Assembly (NCBI RefSeq): GCF_017873135.1 | Contig: NZ_JAGGJV010000001.1 | Span: 310,001-374,000, forward strand | Length of the DNA stretch: 64,000 bases | From: Rhizobium herbae | Lineage (GTDB): Bacteria > Pseudomonadota > Alphaproteobacteria > Rhizobiales > Rhizobiaceae | Reading direction: 5' to 3' | In this document: positions 44,852 to 54,288 of the stretch, one piece after another | Layout of the letters: the number at the start of each line of letters is the position of its first letter | Numbering within the stretch: position 1 is the stretch's first letter | Program-made: the position numbers and the translations under genes | Notes under the pieces: generated by a model | Database searches by the model: none | What the model was told of the DNA's origin: nothing | The model's input: only the letters and a program-made list of their open reading frames with translations

Positions 44852-45484
44852 ATGCCATCGACCGAGCTGCTGATCGCTTTCCTCGCCACGACGGTGGTCT
44901 TTGCCTATATCCCCGGCCCGGCGATGCTTTATGCCGCTGCCCAGACGATTGCACGCGGCCGCTGGTCCGGCCTGATGGCGGCGCTCGGCATCCATCTCGG
45001 TGGCTACATGCATGTCATCGCCGCCGCGGCCGGTCTGTCCATCCTGTTTCACGCCGTGCCGACACTCTATATGATCGTGAAATTCGCCGGTGCGGCCTAT
45101 CTCGTCTGGCTGGGCATTTCGCTGTTTCGCGCCAGGGTCGAGGGCGACACCGCCCTGCCCGGCATCGAGCCGAAATCCGGCCGGCGCGCCTTCTTCGAAA
45201 GCGTCACCGTCGAGGTTCTCAATCCCAAGACGGCGATTTTTTTCGTGGCTTTCCTGCCGCAGTTCGTCGATGCGTCCGCTGCTTTTCCGGTCTGGCTGCA
45301 ACTCGCCATTCTCGGCTCGATCGTCAACCTGATGTTTTCGTCCGCCGATATCGTCTGCGTGTTTCTGGCCGGTGCGGTGATTGCACGGTTGCGCCGTTCC
45401 AGCCAGGCGCAGCGCCTGATGCAGCGAGCAGGTGGTGCGATGCTGGTCGGGCTGGGAGCGCATCTCGCCTTTCAGAAAGGCTGA
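44852..45484 (+). CDS. LysE/RhtB family exporter
   Basis: A 210-residue membrane protein with about six hydrophobic segments. The N-terminal P-G-P-A-M-L-Y-A-A-A-Q and G-I-H-L-G-G are typical of the LysE/RhtB family, which export amino acids. The ATG at 44852 has AGGAAC upstream. The substrate is unknown. Confidence 0.87.
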   Translation: MPSTELLIAFLATTVVFAYIPGPAMLYAAAQTIARGRWSGLMAALGIHLGGYMHVIAAAAGLSILFHAVPTLYMIVKFAGAAYLVWLGISLFRARVEGDTALPGIEPKSGRRAFFESVTVEVLNPKTAIFFVAFLPQFVDASAAFPVWLQLAILGSIVNLMFSSADIVCVFLAGAVIARLRRSSQAQRLMQRAGGAMLVGLGAHLAFQKG

Positions 45485-45586
45485 TCCGCAACGGTTGTTG
45501 CGTACGGCGCGCTGCCCGCTGCCCGCTGCCCTTCGCCGGCGTTTCCCGCAAAACGATGAAATAAAAAGCTTTCTCCGCGAAACCTT

Positions 45587-45612
45587 TGATCCGCCGCGTC
45601 CGTACCTGCGTA
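45587..45612 (+). promoter_or_regulatory. TGATCC-N16-CGTA promoter upstream of phr
   Basis: TGATCC at 45587-45592 and CGTA at 45609-45612, 32 bp before the photolyase ATG. It fits the RpoE (ECF11) promoter of the alphaproteobacterial singlet-oxygen response. Confidence 0.65.
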
Positions 45613-45643
45613 CATTGTGACATGACACGATGTACGGACGAAA

Positions 45644-47101
45644 ATGAAAAACAGCGACGCTTCCCCTGATGGCCCCGTCATCGTCTGGTTTCGCAACGAT
45701 CTGCGGCTGGACGACAACCACGCGCTTCACGCGGCTGCTCAAATCGGCCGCGATGTCGTCCCGGTCTATATCCGCGAACCATCCCAAAGCGGCAACGGTC
45801 CGCTCGGCGCTGCCCAGGCCTGGTGGCTGCATCATTCGCTGGAATCACTGGCAAAGGTGCTCGACGGCCTCGGAAGCAGGCTTATTATACGTACCGGCGA
45901 ACCCGGCAGCGTGCTTGCCGAACTGATTGCCGAGACCGGCGCGTCAGCCGTCTATTGGAACCGCCGTTACGATCCGAACGGCATTGCGGTCGATGGTCCC
46001 TTGAAAGACTGGCTGGGTGCGAAGGGCCTGTCCGTCAAGAGTTTTGCCGGACAGCTTCTCCATGAGCCTTCGCGGCTGAAGACGGGAGCAGGCACGCCCT
46101 ACCGTGTCTATACGCCCTTCTGGCGCGCACTCGAAGCATCCGGGGAGCCGGACACACCGCTTGACGCGCCTGATACGCTGGTCTCGCTGCCAAAATGGCC
46201 GCGCGGCGAAGATTTGGGCGACTGGAAACTGCTGCCAGGGAAACCGGACTGGGCGAAAACCTTCTCCGAAATCTGGGTTCCCGGCGAGGCTGCGGCGCTC
46301 GAAAGGCTGGAGGCTTTCGTTAAGGACGGTCTATCCGGCTACAAGACCAGGCGCGATCTGCCGGCCGTCGATGGCACGTCCAGGCTCTCCCCGCATCTGG
46401 CAATGGGCGAAATCTCCCCTGCCCGCATCTGGCATGCCACACGCAAACTGAAGGACGTGCCGGCCGGTGACGTGATCACCTTCCGCAAGGAGCTTGTCTG
46501 GCGCGATTTCTCCTATCACCTGCTCTTCCACAATCCCGATCTGCCGCGCGAAAATCTCAATCGGAAATATGACGGTTTTTCCTGGAGTGGAACCGACCTG
46601 TGGTTCGATCGGTGGACCAAAGGTGAAACCGGCTATCCCGTCGTCGATGCCGGCATGCGCCAGCTCTGGCGGCACGGCACGATGCACAATCGCGTCCGCA
46701 TGATCGCCGCGTCCTTCCTGATCAAGGACCTTTTGATCGACTGGCGCCGTGGCGAAGCCTGGTTTCGCGATACGCTGGTCGATGCGGATCCGGCCTCCAA
46801 TGCGGCAAGCTGGCAATGGGTGGCAGGCAGCGGCGCCGACGCTGCGCCGTTTTTTCGGGTCTTCAATCCCGTGCTGCAGGGCGAGAAATTCGATCCGGAC
46901 GGCGCCTATGTCAAAACCTTCCTGCCGGAACTGAAGCACCTGCCCGCAAAATTCGTCCATCGGCCGTTCGAGGCTCCAGCGAGCGTACTCGATACCGCCG
47001 GCATCGTGCTGGGCACGACCTATCCCAAACCCATGGTGGACCATGCAAAGGCGCGCGACCGCGCACTTGCTGCCTATAACAAGATCAAGGACGCAGCATG
47101 A
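45644..47101 (+). CDS. phr: Deoxyribodipyrimidine photolyase
   Basis: A 485-residue DNA-repair flavoprotein that uses light to split pyrimidine dimers. The N-terminal antenna domain starts V-I-V-W-F-R-N-D-L-R. The C-terminal catalytic block has E-L-V-W-R-D-F-S-Y-H, W-R-H-G-T-M-H-N-R-V-R-M and W-Q-W-V-A-G-S-G-A-D. It is the first gene of a likely operon of photo-oxidative stress genes, with a TGATCC promoter upstream. It overlaps the FAD gene by ATGA. Confidence 0.96.
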   Translation: MKNSDASPDGPVIVWFRNDLRLDDNHALHAAAQIGRDVVPVYIREPSQSGNGPLGAAQAWWLHHSLESLAKVLDGLGSRLIIRTGEPGSVLAELIAETGASAVYWNRRYDPNGIAVDGPLKDWLGAKGLSVKSFAGQLLHEPSRLKTGAGTPYRVYTPFWRALEASGEPDTPLDAPDTLVSLPKWPRGEDLGDWKLLPGKPDWAKTFSEIWVPGEAAALERLEAFVKDGLSGYKTRRDLPAVDGTSRLSPHLAMGEISPARIWHATRKLKDVPAGDVITFRKELVWRDFSYHLLFHNPDLPRENLNRKYDGFSWSGTDLWFDRWTKGETGYPVVDAGMRQLWRHGTMHNRVRMIAASFLIKDLLIDWRRGEAWFRDTLVDADPASNAASWQWVAGSGADAAPFFRVFNPVLQGEKFDPDGAYVKTFLPELKHLPAKFVHRPFEAPASVLDTAGIVLGTTYPKPMVDHAKARDRALAAYNKIKDAA

Positions 47102-48441
47102 ACGCCCCCTTTTCCCATGGCCCGAATCATCACCCCGGCCGGCGCCTGTCGATCGCCGTCGTCGGTTCCGGCGTCTCCGGCAGTTCGGCCGCCTGGGCGC
47201 TCGATCCCGTCCACGATGTCACGCTCTACGAAAAGGACCGTCGCCCCGGCGGCCATACCGCCACCGTCGATATCGACTATGACGGCGCGCCGATCTCGGT
47301 CGATACCGGGTTCATCGTCTACAACGAGGCCAACTATCCGAACCTCACGGCGCTGTTTGCAGAACTGGATGTGACGACGCACAAGAGCGATATGAGTTTT
47401 TCCGTATCACTCGATCAGGGGCGGCTGGAATGGAGCGGCGACAATCTGGCAACCGTCTTTGCCCAGAAACGCAATCTCGTCAGGCCCTCGTTTCTGCTGA
47501 TGCTGCGCGAAATCCTGCGGTTCAACCGGATCTGCCTCGAAGACCGAAGCGCCGGCCTGCTGCAAGCCATGTCGATCGGCGACTATCTCAACTGGCGCGG
47601 TTTCTCGCCGGGTTTTACCAACAACTATCTGGCTCCGATGGCCGCGGCCATCTGGTCGTCGCCGACGGCGAAAATGCTGGAGTTTCCAGCCGAGAATTTC
47701 ATACAGTTCTTCGACAACCACCGGCTAATTTACTCCAAGCCCCATCCCTGGCGCACGGTAACGGGCGGCAGCCGCAACTATCTGCGCAAGCTTCTCCGGC
47801 CGCTCGCAGACCGCGTCCGCCTCGGTTGCGGCGTGCGCTCGATCCGCCGCGAGGACGGCAGGGTCACCATCGTCGACGAGCACGGCATGACGAAAATCTT
47901 CGACAAGGTGATCATCGCTGCCCACAGCAACCAGGCGCTGGCCATGCTCTCCGATGCGACGCCGCAGGAAAGCGCGCTGCTGTCTGCTGTTCCCTACCAC
48001 CCGAATCGGGTCATCCTCCACCGTGACACGGCATTGATGCCCAAGCGGCAGAAGGTGTGGGCATCGTGGAATTATCTGCGGTCGACAAAACCCTGCGGTT
48101 CGCAAGGGGTCGCCGTCAGCTACTGGATGAACCGATTGCAGGGAATTCCGCAGCAGTATCCTCTGTTCGTGACGCTGAACCCGGAGCGTGAACCGGCGCC
48201 GGGCACGGTCTTTGCCGAGTTTTCCTACGATCACCCGCAGTTTGACGCCCGTTCGATGGCCGCGCAGCGTGCTTTGAAATCCATCCAGGGCGACAACGAC
48301 ACCTTCTTTGCCGGCGCGTGGACCGGATACGGTTTTCACGAGGATGGCCTGGCATCGGGGCTTGCCGCGGCAGAGGCGCTCGGCGGCATCATCCCCTGGC
48401 GCCAGCAGATTTCCTCCGCTTTCAAGGAGGCGGCAGAGTAG
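47098..48441 (+). CDS. FAD-dependent oxidoreductase (amine-oxidase family)
   Basis: A 447-residue flavoprotein with an N-terminal dinucleotide motif V-V-G-S-G-V-S-G-S-S-A-A and Y-E-K-D-R-R-P-G-G-H. In R. sphaeroides a homologous gene sits with DUF1365 and a methyltransferase in the singlet-oxygen regulon, where it is tied to making modified (furan-type) fatty acids. The exact reaction here is an inference. ATGA overlap with phr. Confidence 0.85.
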   Translation: MNAPFSHGPNHHPGRRLSIAVVGSGVSGSSAAWALDPVHDVTLYEKDRRPGGHTATVDIDYDGAPISVDTGFIVYNEANYPNLTALFAELDVTTHKSDMSFSVSLDQGRLEWSGDNLATVFAQKRNLVRPSFLLMLREILRFNRICLEDRSAGLLQAMSIGDYLNWRGFSPGFTNNYLAPMAAAIWSSPTAKMLEFPAENFIQFFDNHRLIYSKPHPWRTVTGGSRNYLRKLLRPLADRVRLGCGVRSIRREDGRVTIVDEHGMTKIFDKVIIAAHSNQALAMLSDATPQESALLSAVPYHPNRVILHRDTALMPKRQKVWASWNYLRSTKPCGSQGVAVSYWMNRLQGIPQQYPLFVTLNPEREPAPGTVFAEFSYDHPQFDARSMAAQRALKSIQGDNDTFFAGAWTGYGFHEDGLASGLAAAEALGGIIPWRQQISSAFKEAAE

Positions 48442-49320
48442 ATGCGTGTTTCATCCGGCTCGGACATGGCGAAGAACGGCGCATCGCCTGTCGCGGCGGC
48501 TGTGCTCTACGCCGGCCGGGTCATGCACCAGCGGATGAAGCCCGTCGGCCATCGCTTCAGCTATGACGTCTTTTCGCTGATGATCGATCTCGACCGGCTG
48601 GACGAGGCCGATGGGCTGAGCCGCGTTTTCTCGGTCAACCGCCGCAACCTGCTGTCGTTTCATGAGACGGATCATACAAGCGATAGCGGCGGATCGCTGC
48701 GCAGCTACGTCGACGCGCTGCTCGTCGAGACCGGCTTGCCGGGTCGGGCTGCGCGTGTCCTTCTCGTCTGCTACCCGCGCATTCTCGGCTTGGTCTTCAA
48801 TCCGCTGGCCGTCTACTACTGCTATGGCGACGCCGGTGCATTGACCGCGATGATCTACGAGGTTCGCAACACCTTCGGCGAACGGCACACCTATGTCTGC
48901 CCGATCGAACTGGACGACATCTCGAACGCCGGTATCCGCCAGCAATGCGACAAGCTCTTCCACGTCTCGCCGTTCATTCCGATGGCGATGCGCTACCAGT
49001 TCCGCATGCTGCCGCCAGGAGAAGAAATCCGCTGGCGCATTCTGGAGACCGACAAGGACGGGCCGCTGCTGTCGGCAACGTTCTCAGGCGTTCAGGTGCC
49101 GTTGAAAACAGGCAAGATTTTGCGTCTTGTTGCCCGCATCCCGCATCTTACACTCAAGATTGTCGCAGGGATTCACTGGGAGGCGTTGAAGCTGTGGGTC
49201 AAAGGCGTCCGCACTATTGCACGGCCACAGGCGCCCGAAGCAATGAGCGTCTGGAGGGATGGTCGCAGAACAACGCACATATTTTCCGATGAATCCCAGG
49301 TTGGCGGACCGGCGGAATGA
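48442..49320 (+). CDS. DUF1365 family protein
   Basis: A 292-residue protein. V-L-Y-A-G-R-V-M-H-Q-R, F-S-Y-D-V-F-S-L-M-I-D-L-D and N-P-L-A-V-Y-Y-C-Y are the family hallmarks. Function is unknown; it co-occurs with cfa-like methyltransferases. It begins immediately after the FAD gene stop; an ATG at 48466 is possible. Confidence 0.88.
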   Translation: MRVSSGSDMAKNGASPVAAAVLYAGRVMHQRMKPVGHRFSYDVFSLMIDLDRLDEADGLSRVFSVNRRNLLSFHETDHTSDSGGSLRSYVDALLVETGLPGRAARVLLVCYPRILGLVFNPLAVYYCYGDAGALTAMIYEVRNTFGERHTYVCPIELDDISNAGIRQQCDKLFHVSPFIPMAMRYQFRMLPPGEEIRWRILETDKDGPLLSATFSGVQVPLKTGKILRLVARIPHLTLKIVAGIHWEALKLWVKGVRTIARPQAPEAMSVWRDGRRTTHIFSDESQVGGPAE

Positions 49321-49363
49321 GGTTACTTTGCACCAAGAACAATGATTGCTGAGGATCTGTCGA

Positions 49364-50617
49364 ATGAGTACAGCAGGCACCGGTTATTGTGATCCGAAAG
49401 ACGGAGAGCGTCTTTCAACTGAAAGTTTGTCACGGATTGTCAAAGGTCTGCCGGCAAAGGCGCAGATGGTTCTGCGCGGTCTCGTTCACCTGCAGGCCGG
49501 TTGCTTGAAGCTTACTTTGCCAGACGGCAGAACGGTGGTCATCAAGGGCAAGGCCCAGGGGCCTGTTGCCTCCGTTACGCTTCACAACTGGAACCTGTTG
49601 CAGCGCGCACTGACCGGCGGCACCATCGCCGTCGCCGAAAGCTATATGGACGGCGACTGGGACAGTCCCGACGTCGGCGCCTTCCTTGAACTGTTCCTCG
49701 TCAACACCGATGTCGGCCGGAATTTCTCCAACGGCGCGCGCGGTGTGCTGCGGCTGGTCGAAAAATTTCGCCATTGGATGAACGCCAACACCAAATCCGG
49801 ATCCAGGAAGAACATTTCGGCTCATTATGATCTCGGAAACGCTTTCTACAAGGAATGGCTCGATCCGACCATGACCTATTCCTCGGCGCTCTACTCGACG
49901 GGGGCCAATGATCTGCAATCTGCGCAACGGGCCAAATACAAGGCACTGGCAGATGCCGCCGGCATCAGGGCAGGCGATCACGTGCTTGAGATCGGCTGCG
50001 GCTGGGGCGGTTTTGCCGAATATGCCGCGCGCGAGATCGGCTGCAAGGTGACCGGCCTGACCATCAGCCGCGAACAGCTCGCCTTTGCCAACGAGCGCAT
50101 GAAGAAGGCCGGCTTGTCCGACAAGGTCGAGATCAAGTTCCAGGACTATCGCGACGAAACCGGCCTTTATGATCGGATCGTCTCCATCGAGATGTTCGAA
50201 GCCGTCGGCGAAAAATACTGGCCGGCCTATTTCTCGCAGCTGCAACGCTGTCTGAAGCCCGGCGGCAAAGCCGGCCTGCAGATCATCACCATCAAGCCTG
50301 AAGCTTACAGGGAATACCGCGCCAATCCGGACTTCATCCAGAAATACGTCTTTCCGGGCGGAATGCTGCCGACCCCCCAACACCTCATCGATCTCGGCCG
50401 CAAGGTGGGTTTGAAGATCAGCGGCGATTTCGGTTTTGGTCTCGATTACGCGCGCACGCTGGCCGAATGGCGCGAGCGCTTCTGGAGCGTCTGGGACAAG
50501 GTCGAGCCACTCGGTTTCGATATCCGCTTCAAGCGCCTCTGGGAGTTCTATCTGTTTTACTGCGAAGCCGGTTTCCGTGCCAGGAACATCGACGTCAGAC
50601 AGATCGTGTATGAATAG
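49364..50617 (+). CDS. Cyclopropane-fatty-acid-phospholipid synthase family methyltransferase
   Basis: A 417-residue SAM methyltransferase acting on unsaturated acyl chains. The SAM-binding motif is V-L-E-I-G-C-G-W-G-G; S-A-H-Y-D-L-G-N-A-F-Y and M-T-Y-S-S-A-L-Y precede it. The ATG at 49364 has GAGGAT upstream. Fourth gene of the phr operon; it may make cyclopropane or methylated fatty acids. Confidence 0.9.
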   Translation: MSTAGTGYCDPKDGERLSTESLSRIVKGLPAKAQMVLRGLVHLQAGCLKLTLPDGRTVVIKGKAQGPVASVTLHNWNLLQRALTGGTIAVAESYMDGDWDSPDVGAFLELFLVNTDVGRNFSNGARGVLRLVEKFRHWMNANTKSGSRKNISAHYDLGNAFYKEWLDPTMTYSSALYSTGANDLQSAQRAKYKALADAAGIRAGDHVLEIGCGWGGFAEYAAREIGCKVTGLTISREQLAFANERMKKAGLSDKVEIKFQDYRDETGLYDRIVSIEMFEAVGEKYWPAYFSQLQRCLKPGGKAGLQIITIKPEAYREYRANPDFIQKYVFPGGMLPTPQHLIDLGRKVGLKISGDFGFGLDYARTLAEWRERFWSVWDKVEPLGFDIRFKRLWEFYLFYCEAGFRARNIDVRQIVYE

Positions 50618-51950
50618 GCGCGCAGCCGGCGGCGCTGCCCAATCGCAGATCAGCCGCCGGATGCTTCTTGCCTATGCCCTTCCCGCCGCGCCGCTGGCAG
50701 CGCTCGGCCTGCCGCTCTACTCGCTCGTTCCGACCTACTACACCGAAACGCTCGGTCTTCCGATCGCCTCCGCCGGTTGGGCGCTGTTGCTGGTCCGCCT
50801 CTTCGATGCGATCACAGATCCGTTGGCCGGTTATGCCGCCGATCGAATCAATTCCGGTTTCGGGCGCCGGCGCCTGCTCTTCCTTCTGGCCCTGCCGATT
50901 GCCGCCCTGTCGGCACTGATGCTCTATTGGCCCGCGGACGGCGCCGGCGTTGCTTGGCTCGCCGTGTGGGGCATGCTCACATCGCTGGGGTTCACGCTCG
51001 CGATCGTGCCCTATTCCGCCTGGGGCGCCGAATTGGTGGCCGATTATCATGGCCGCACGCGGCTGACATCCGCGCGCGAAGGTCTGACGCTGGCGGGTAC
51101 GCTGATCGCCATCGTGCTGCCTTTTGCGATCGGGTTTGAGGAGAAGGGCTTTTCCGGCCTTGCTGTACTCGGGATCGTCGTGGCGGCGATGCTTGTGCTC
51201 TTCGGCGGGCTCACCGTCTGGATCGTGCCGGAACCCGCCAATCTGACGCGAAGTCCCCTGCCGCTGAAAGAGGCCCTGTTCTTTCTCCGGAGCAACAGGC
51301 CATTTCTGCGGCTGATCGCGGCGTTCTTCCTCAATGGCCTTGCCAACGGCATTCCGGCGACGCTGTTCCTCTATTTCGTTTCGGCGCGGCTGCAATTGCC
51401 GGAAATGCGCGGCCCTCTGCTTTTCCTCTATTTCCTCAGTGCGATCGTCGGCATACCGCTTGCCGCCATGGCCGCGCGAAAGCTGGGCAAGCATCGGGCA
51501 TGGGCGATCGCGATGATCGTTGCCTGTGTCATTTTTTCAGTTGCTCCCCTGCTCCAACCTGGTGCGCTCGTTTCCTTCGCGATGATCTGTGCCATGACCG
51601 GGCTCCTGCTCGGCTTCGACCTTTCGCTTCCGCCGTCGATCCAGGCCGATGTGATCGACGCCGATACCGCGGCCTCCGGCGATCAGCGCAGCGGTTTTTA
51701 CTTCGCTGCCTGGGGCCTTGCGACCAAACTTTCGCTGGCCGCCGGCGTCGGCATCGTCTTCCCCATGCTCGGTTTTTTCGGATTTGATCCGGCACCGGGT
51801 GCGGAGAACGGCGCGACCGCGCTGTTTGCGCTTGCCGTGATCTACGCCTGGGTTCCGATCAGCCTGAAACTGGCGGCAATCGCGCTGATGTGGAACTTTC
51901 CGCTGGATGAGGCGGCGCAGGCTGCGCTGCAAGCCCGTATCCGGCAATAA
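50610..51950 (+). CDS. MFS transporter (GPH-like)
   Basis: A 446-residue membrane protein with about twelve hydrophobic segments. LPLYSLVPTYYTETLGL near the N-terminus and D-A-I-T-D-P-L-A-G-Y and D-R-I-N-S-G-F-G-R-R-R fit the GPH/MFS_2 group. The ATG overlaps the cfa end. It is the fifth gene of the cluster; the substrate is unknown. Confidence 0.86.
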   Translation: MNRRAAGGAAQSQISRRMLLAYALPAAPLAALGLPLYSLVPTYYTETLGLPIASAGWALLLVRLFDAITDPLAGYAADRINSGFGRRRLLFLLALPIAALSALMLYWPADGAGVAWLAVWGMLTSLGFTLAIVPYSAWGAELVADYHGRTRLTSAREGLTLAGTLIAIVLPFAIGFEEKGFSGLAVLGIVVAAMLVLFGGLTVWIVPEPANLTRSPLPLKEALFFLRSNRPFLRLIAAFFLNGLANGIPATLFLYFVSARLQLPEMRGPLLFLYFLSAIVGIPLAAMAARKLGKHRAWAIAMIVACVIFSVAPLLQPGALVSFAMICAMTGLLLGFDLSLPPSIQADVIDADTAASGDQRSGFYFAAWGLATKLSLAAGVGIVFPMLGFFGFDPAPGAENGATALFALAVIYAWVPISLKLAAIALMWNFPLDEAAQAALQARIRQ

Positions 51951-52033
51951 ACTTAGCCACCCGGCTTTACCGTCCGTGGCAAAATGCCTATGGAAGCCGC
52001 AGCTTTTCAACCGATCGTTTCAAAGGTGATGAC

Positions 52034-52390
52034 GTGCGTCTTGCATGGGTTTTTCTGGCGCTCGCCATTGCTACCGAAGTCATCGGCCTGACGGTCATGA
52101 AGGCGGCGTCGTCAGGTGGTGGCATCTGGGGCTATGCCGTCATGTACGTGTCGATCGCGCTCTCCTATGTCTTTCTTGCCAAGGCGGTGAAGACAATCTC
52201 GGTCGGCGTTGCCTATGCCATCTGGGAGGGTTCCGGTATCGCGCTGATTACCCTCGTTTCGGTGTTCGTTTTCAATCACGTGCTGAATTACCAGGAGATG
52301 ATCGGGCTGCTGATGGCCGTCGGCGGCATCATTCTGGTCAATGCGGGTGAAGTCCACGAGGACGAGGAGATTGCCGATGACCGCGCCTAA
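52034..52390 (+). CDS. SMR family transporter (MdtJ-like)
   Basis: A 118-residue four-helix transporter of the MdtJ type. GTG start at 52034 with AAAGGTG upstream. A-I-A-T-E-V-I-G-L near the start holds the essential Glu. The C-terminus overlaps the next SMR gene by 14 bp, so the two probably make a heterodimer. Confidence 0.85.
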   Translation: MRLAWVFLALAIATEVIGLTVMKAASSGGGIWGYAVMYVSIALSYVFLAKAVKTISVGVAYAIWEGSGIALITLVSVFVFNHVLNYQEMIGLLMAVGGIILVNAGEVHEDEEIADDRA

Positions 52391-52703
52391 CGTCTATTTC
52401 ATTTTCGCGGTCCTGGCCGGCATTCTCGATGTCGCGGCCAATCTCGCCTCGACCAAGTCGAACGGTTTTGCCCGTCGCGGCTGGGGGATACTCTCCATCC
52501 TTCTGGTGCTGGCGGCCTTTGCCTTGCTGGTCGAAGCCGTGAAAGGCATGGAACTGGCGATCGCCTACGCCATTCTCGGCGCCACAGGGATTTTCGGCAC
52601 GGCGATCTCGGCGCGGGTTCTTTTCGGTCAGAGGCTGAAGCCGATCGGTTGGGTCGGGCTCGTTCTGGTCTTCGGCGCCGTGGTCGTCCTTCACACCGCC
52701 TGA
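52377..52703 (+). CDS. SMR family transporter (MdtI-like)
   Basis: A 108-residue four-helix partner of the previous protein, from the ATG at 52377 with GAGGAG upstream. In its first helix (V-L-A-G-I-L-D-V-A-A-N-L) an Asp replaces the usual Glu, as expected for the degenerate subunit of a pair. Confidence 0.82.
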   Translation: MTAPNVYFIFAVLAGILDVAANLASTKSNGFARRGWGILSILLVLAAFALLVEAVKGMELAIAYAILGATGIFGTAISARVLFGQRLKPIGWVGLVLVFGAVVVLHTA

Positions 52704-53533
52704 GGATCCCGCTTCAGCACATCAACGGCATGACGAGCGGTGACGGGCGGACGGGCCTTCCATCCTGTTACTTTGTTGATGAGCCAGAAGTAGAGACCAT
52801 AGGGAAGCAGGTTGACCAGCTTCATGGCGTAAGTGAAACGCTTGGGAAACGTGATTTCGAAGCCGCTGGACTTCAGGCCATCGGCGATACGATCGGCCGC
52901 GGTTTCCGGACTGACCAGAGCCGGCATTGGAAATTCGTTCTTTGCCGTTGCCTCCGTTTCGACAAAACCGGGATTGATGATCTGCAGGCGGATGCCCGCC
53001 TTGTCGAGATCGAATTTCAGGCTTTCCGCCATGTTGATCAATGCCGCCTTGGTTGCCCCGTAGGCCGCACTGGTCGGCAGGCCGCCATATCCGGTGACGG
53101 AAGACACGATGGCGATCTGGCCGTGGCCCCTCACCTTCATGTGGCGCACCGCCGGCAGCATGCAATTGACCGTGCCGTGCAGGTTTACCGCAAAGGTCTT
53201 CTCGAAATCCTCGCGGTGCATGTCCTCGCCATGAACCGGAATGTAGACACCGGCATTGAGGACGGCGAGTACCATCGACCCGTGTTCGTATTCGATGGCT
53301 GCGAGAATACGTTCCATGTCGCGAGGATCGGTCACGTCGCCGTCCAGCACGATGATCTTGCCAGGCCCTGCCGCTTCATGCTGAAGCTTGACCAGTCTCT
53401 CGTGATCACGGGCCGTGACGACGACAGTGAAACCGTCTTTCACCAGCCGTAGCGCCAGGGCGCGGCCGATGCCTGAACTTGCGCCCGTGACCCAGGCCAG
53501 TCCCAGTTCGGGGCGTGCGACAAAATCGGTCAT
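52691..53533 (-). CDS. Short-chain dehydrogenase/reductase
   Basis: A 280-residue SDR. Cofactor motif T-G-A-S-S-G-I-G, catalytic Ser in V-S-S-V-T-G and Y-G-A-T-K. R. sphaeroides also has an SDR in this regulon. The gene lies after chrR in the same direction; a TGATCC element lies about 45 bp upstream but with poor spacing. The 3' end overlaps the convergent SMR gene by 13 bp. Confidence 0.9.
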   Translation of the reverse strand: MTDFVARPELGLAWVTGASSGIGRALALRLVKDGFTVVVTARDHERLVKLQHEAAGPGKIIVLDGDVTDPRDMERILAAIEYEHGSMVLAVLNAGVYIPVHGEDMHREDFEKTFAVNLHGTVNCMLPAVRHMKVRGHGQIAIVSSVTGYGGLPTSAAYGATKAALINMAESLKFDLDKAGIRLQIINPGFVETEATAKNEFPMPALVSPETAADRIADGLKSSGFEITFPKRFTYAMKLVNLLPYGLYFWLINKVTGWKARPPVTARHAVDVLKRDPQAV

Positions 53534-53643
53534 GGGTTTTCCTTTCGCTGCTCGACGTTGGCTCCCGAAAGAACGGGATCACTCAACAATACGCATTGAA
53601 ATGCAGTTTGTTCCCGCATTCGGGCCATTCGACGGCAGCAGCG

Positions 53644-54288
53644 TCAGCCGATGAGATCGCCGATCAACTGGCGCAGCGAGCCCGTCAATTTGAGCGGCGC
53701 GTCGGAGACGGCAAAGCCGATGCACGGGCGCTCGGACTCGGCCATCGGCCGGTGATCGATGCTTTCGTCCGCCACCGAGATGTCGCCCTTGACGAAACGC
53801 CCGCGAGCGTCGTTGAAGGCACCGTCCAGAACGAGCGAGAGTTCGTAGCCTTCATGCGTATGGGCAGGAATCACCCGGCCGGGCTTGAGCCAGAAGAAGC
53901 TGACGTCGCAACCGTCGATTTTTCCAAGGCTGTACTCCTTGAAGCCCGGCAACTTCCTTTTCCACGGAATTTCCTCGGCTTCCAGCCCGGCAAAGTCTCG
54001 GATGGCTTTGGGAAAAAGTGCGTTTGCCGGCCGCGGCAAAACCTTGGCCGCCGCCAGCGGATCTGCCGCGAAGACGGCTTTCAGGACAGCGTCTCTTGAA
54101 TTGAGCGCAACCGGTTCCATCTTTTCCAGGATATCACCGACAGCCGCTTCGTATTTGGAGACCTTCGGCCTGTTGACGGATTGCATTTCGAGATGGGCTT
54201 CGACGAGGACGCGCGCCGGCTCTGGCAGAATGCCCGCAGCGTAACGTGCCATCAAGGCATCCACTGTATCCAGCTGAACATCAGCCAT
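53644..54288 (-). CDS. ChrR-like cupin protein with degenerate anti-sigma domain
   Basis: A 214-residue protein related to ChrR, the zinc anti-sigma factor of R. sphaeroides RpoE. The N-terminal anti-sigma domain keeps the Y-A-A-G stretch and H32, but the two cysteines of H-x3-C-x2-C read Q36 and N39, and the first His is also absent. The C-terminal cupin keeps all metal ligands: H143, H145, E149 and H179. No sigma-factor gene is beside it. A TGATCC-N16-CGTA promoter lies 53 bp upstream. Confidence 0.85.
   Translation of the reverse strand: MADVQLDTVDALMARYAAGILPEPARVLVEAHLEMQSVNRPKVSKYEAAVGDILEKMEPVALNSRDAVLKAVFAADPLAAAKVLPRPANALFPKAIRDFAGLEAEEIPWKRKLPGFKEYSLGKIDGCDVSFFWLKPGRVIPAHTHEGYELSLVLDGAFNDARGRFVKGDISVADESIDHRPMAESERPCIGFAVSDAPLKLTGSLRQLIGDLIG

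Noticed and set aside
53536-53581. Third TGATCC promoter, upstream of the SDR gene
   Set aside because: TGATCC is present but the expected CGTA at N16 is missing; CGTC occurs at N18. Kept only as a weak hint.
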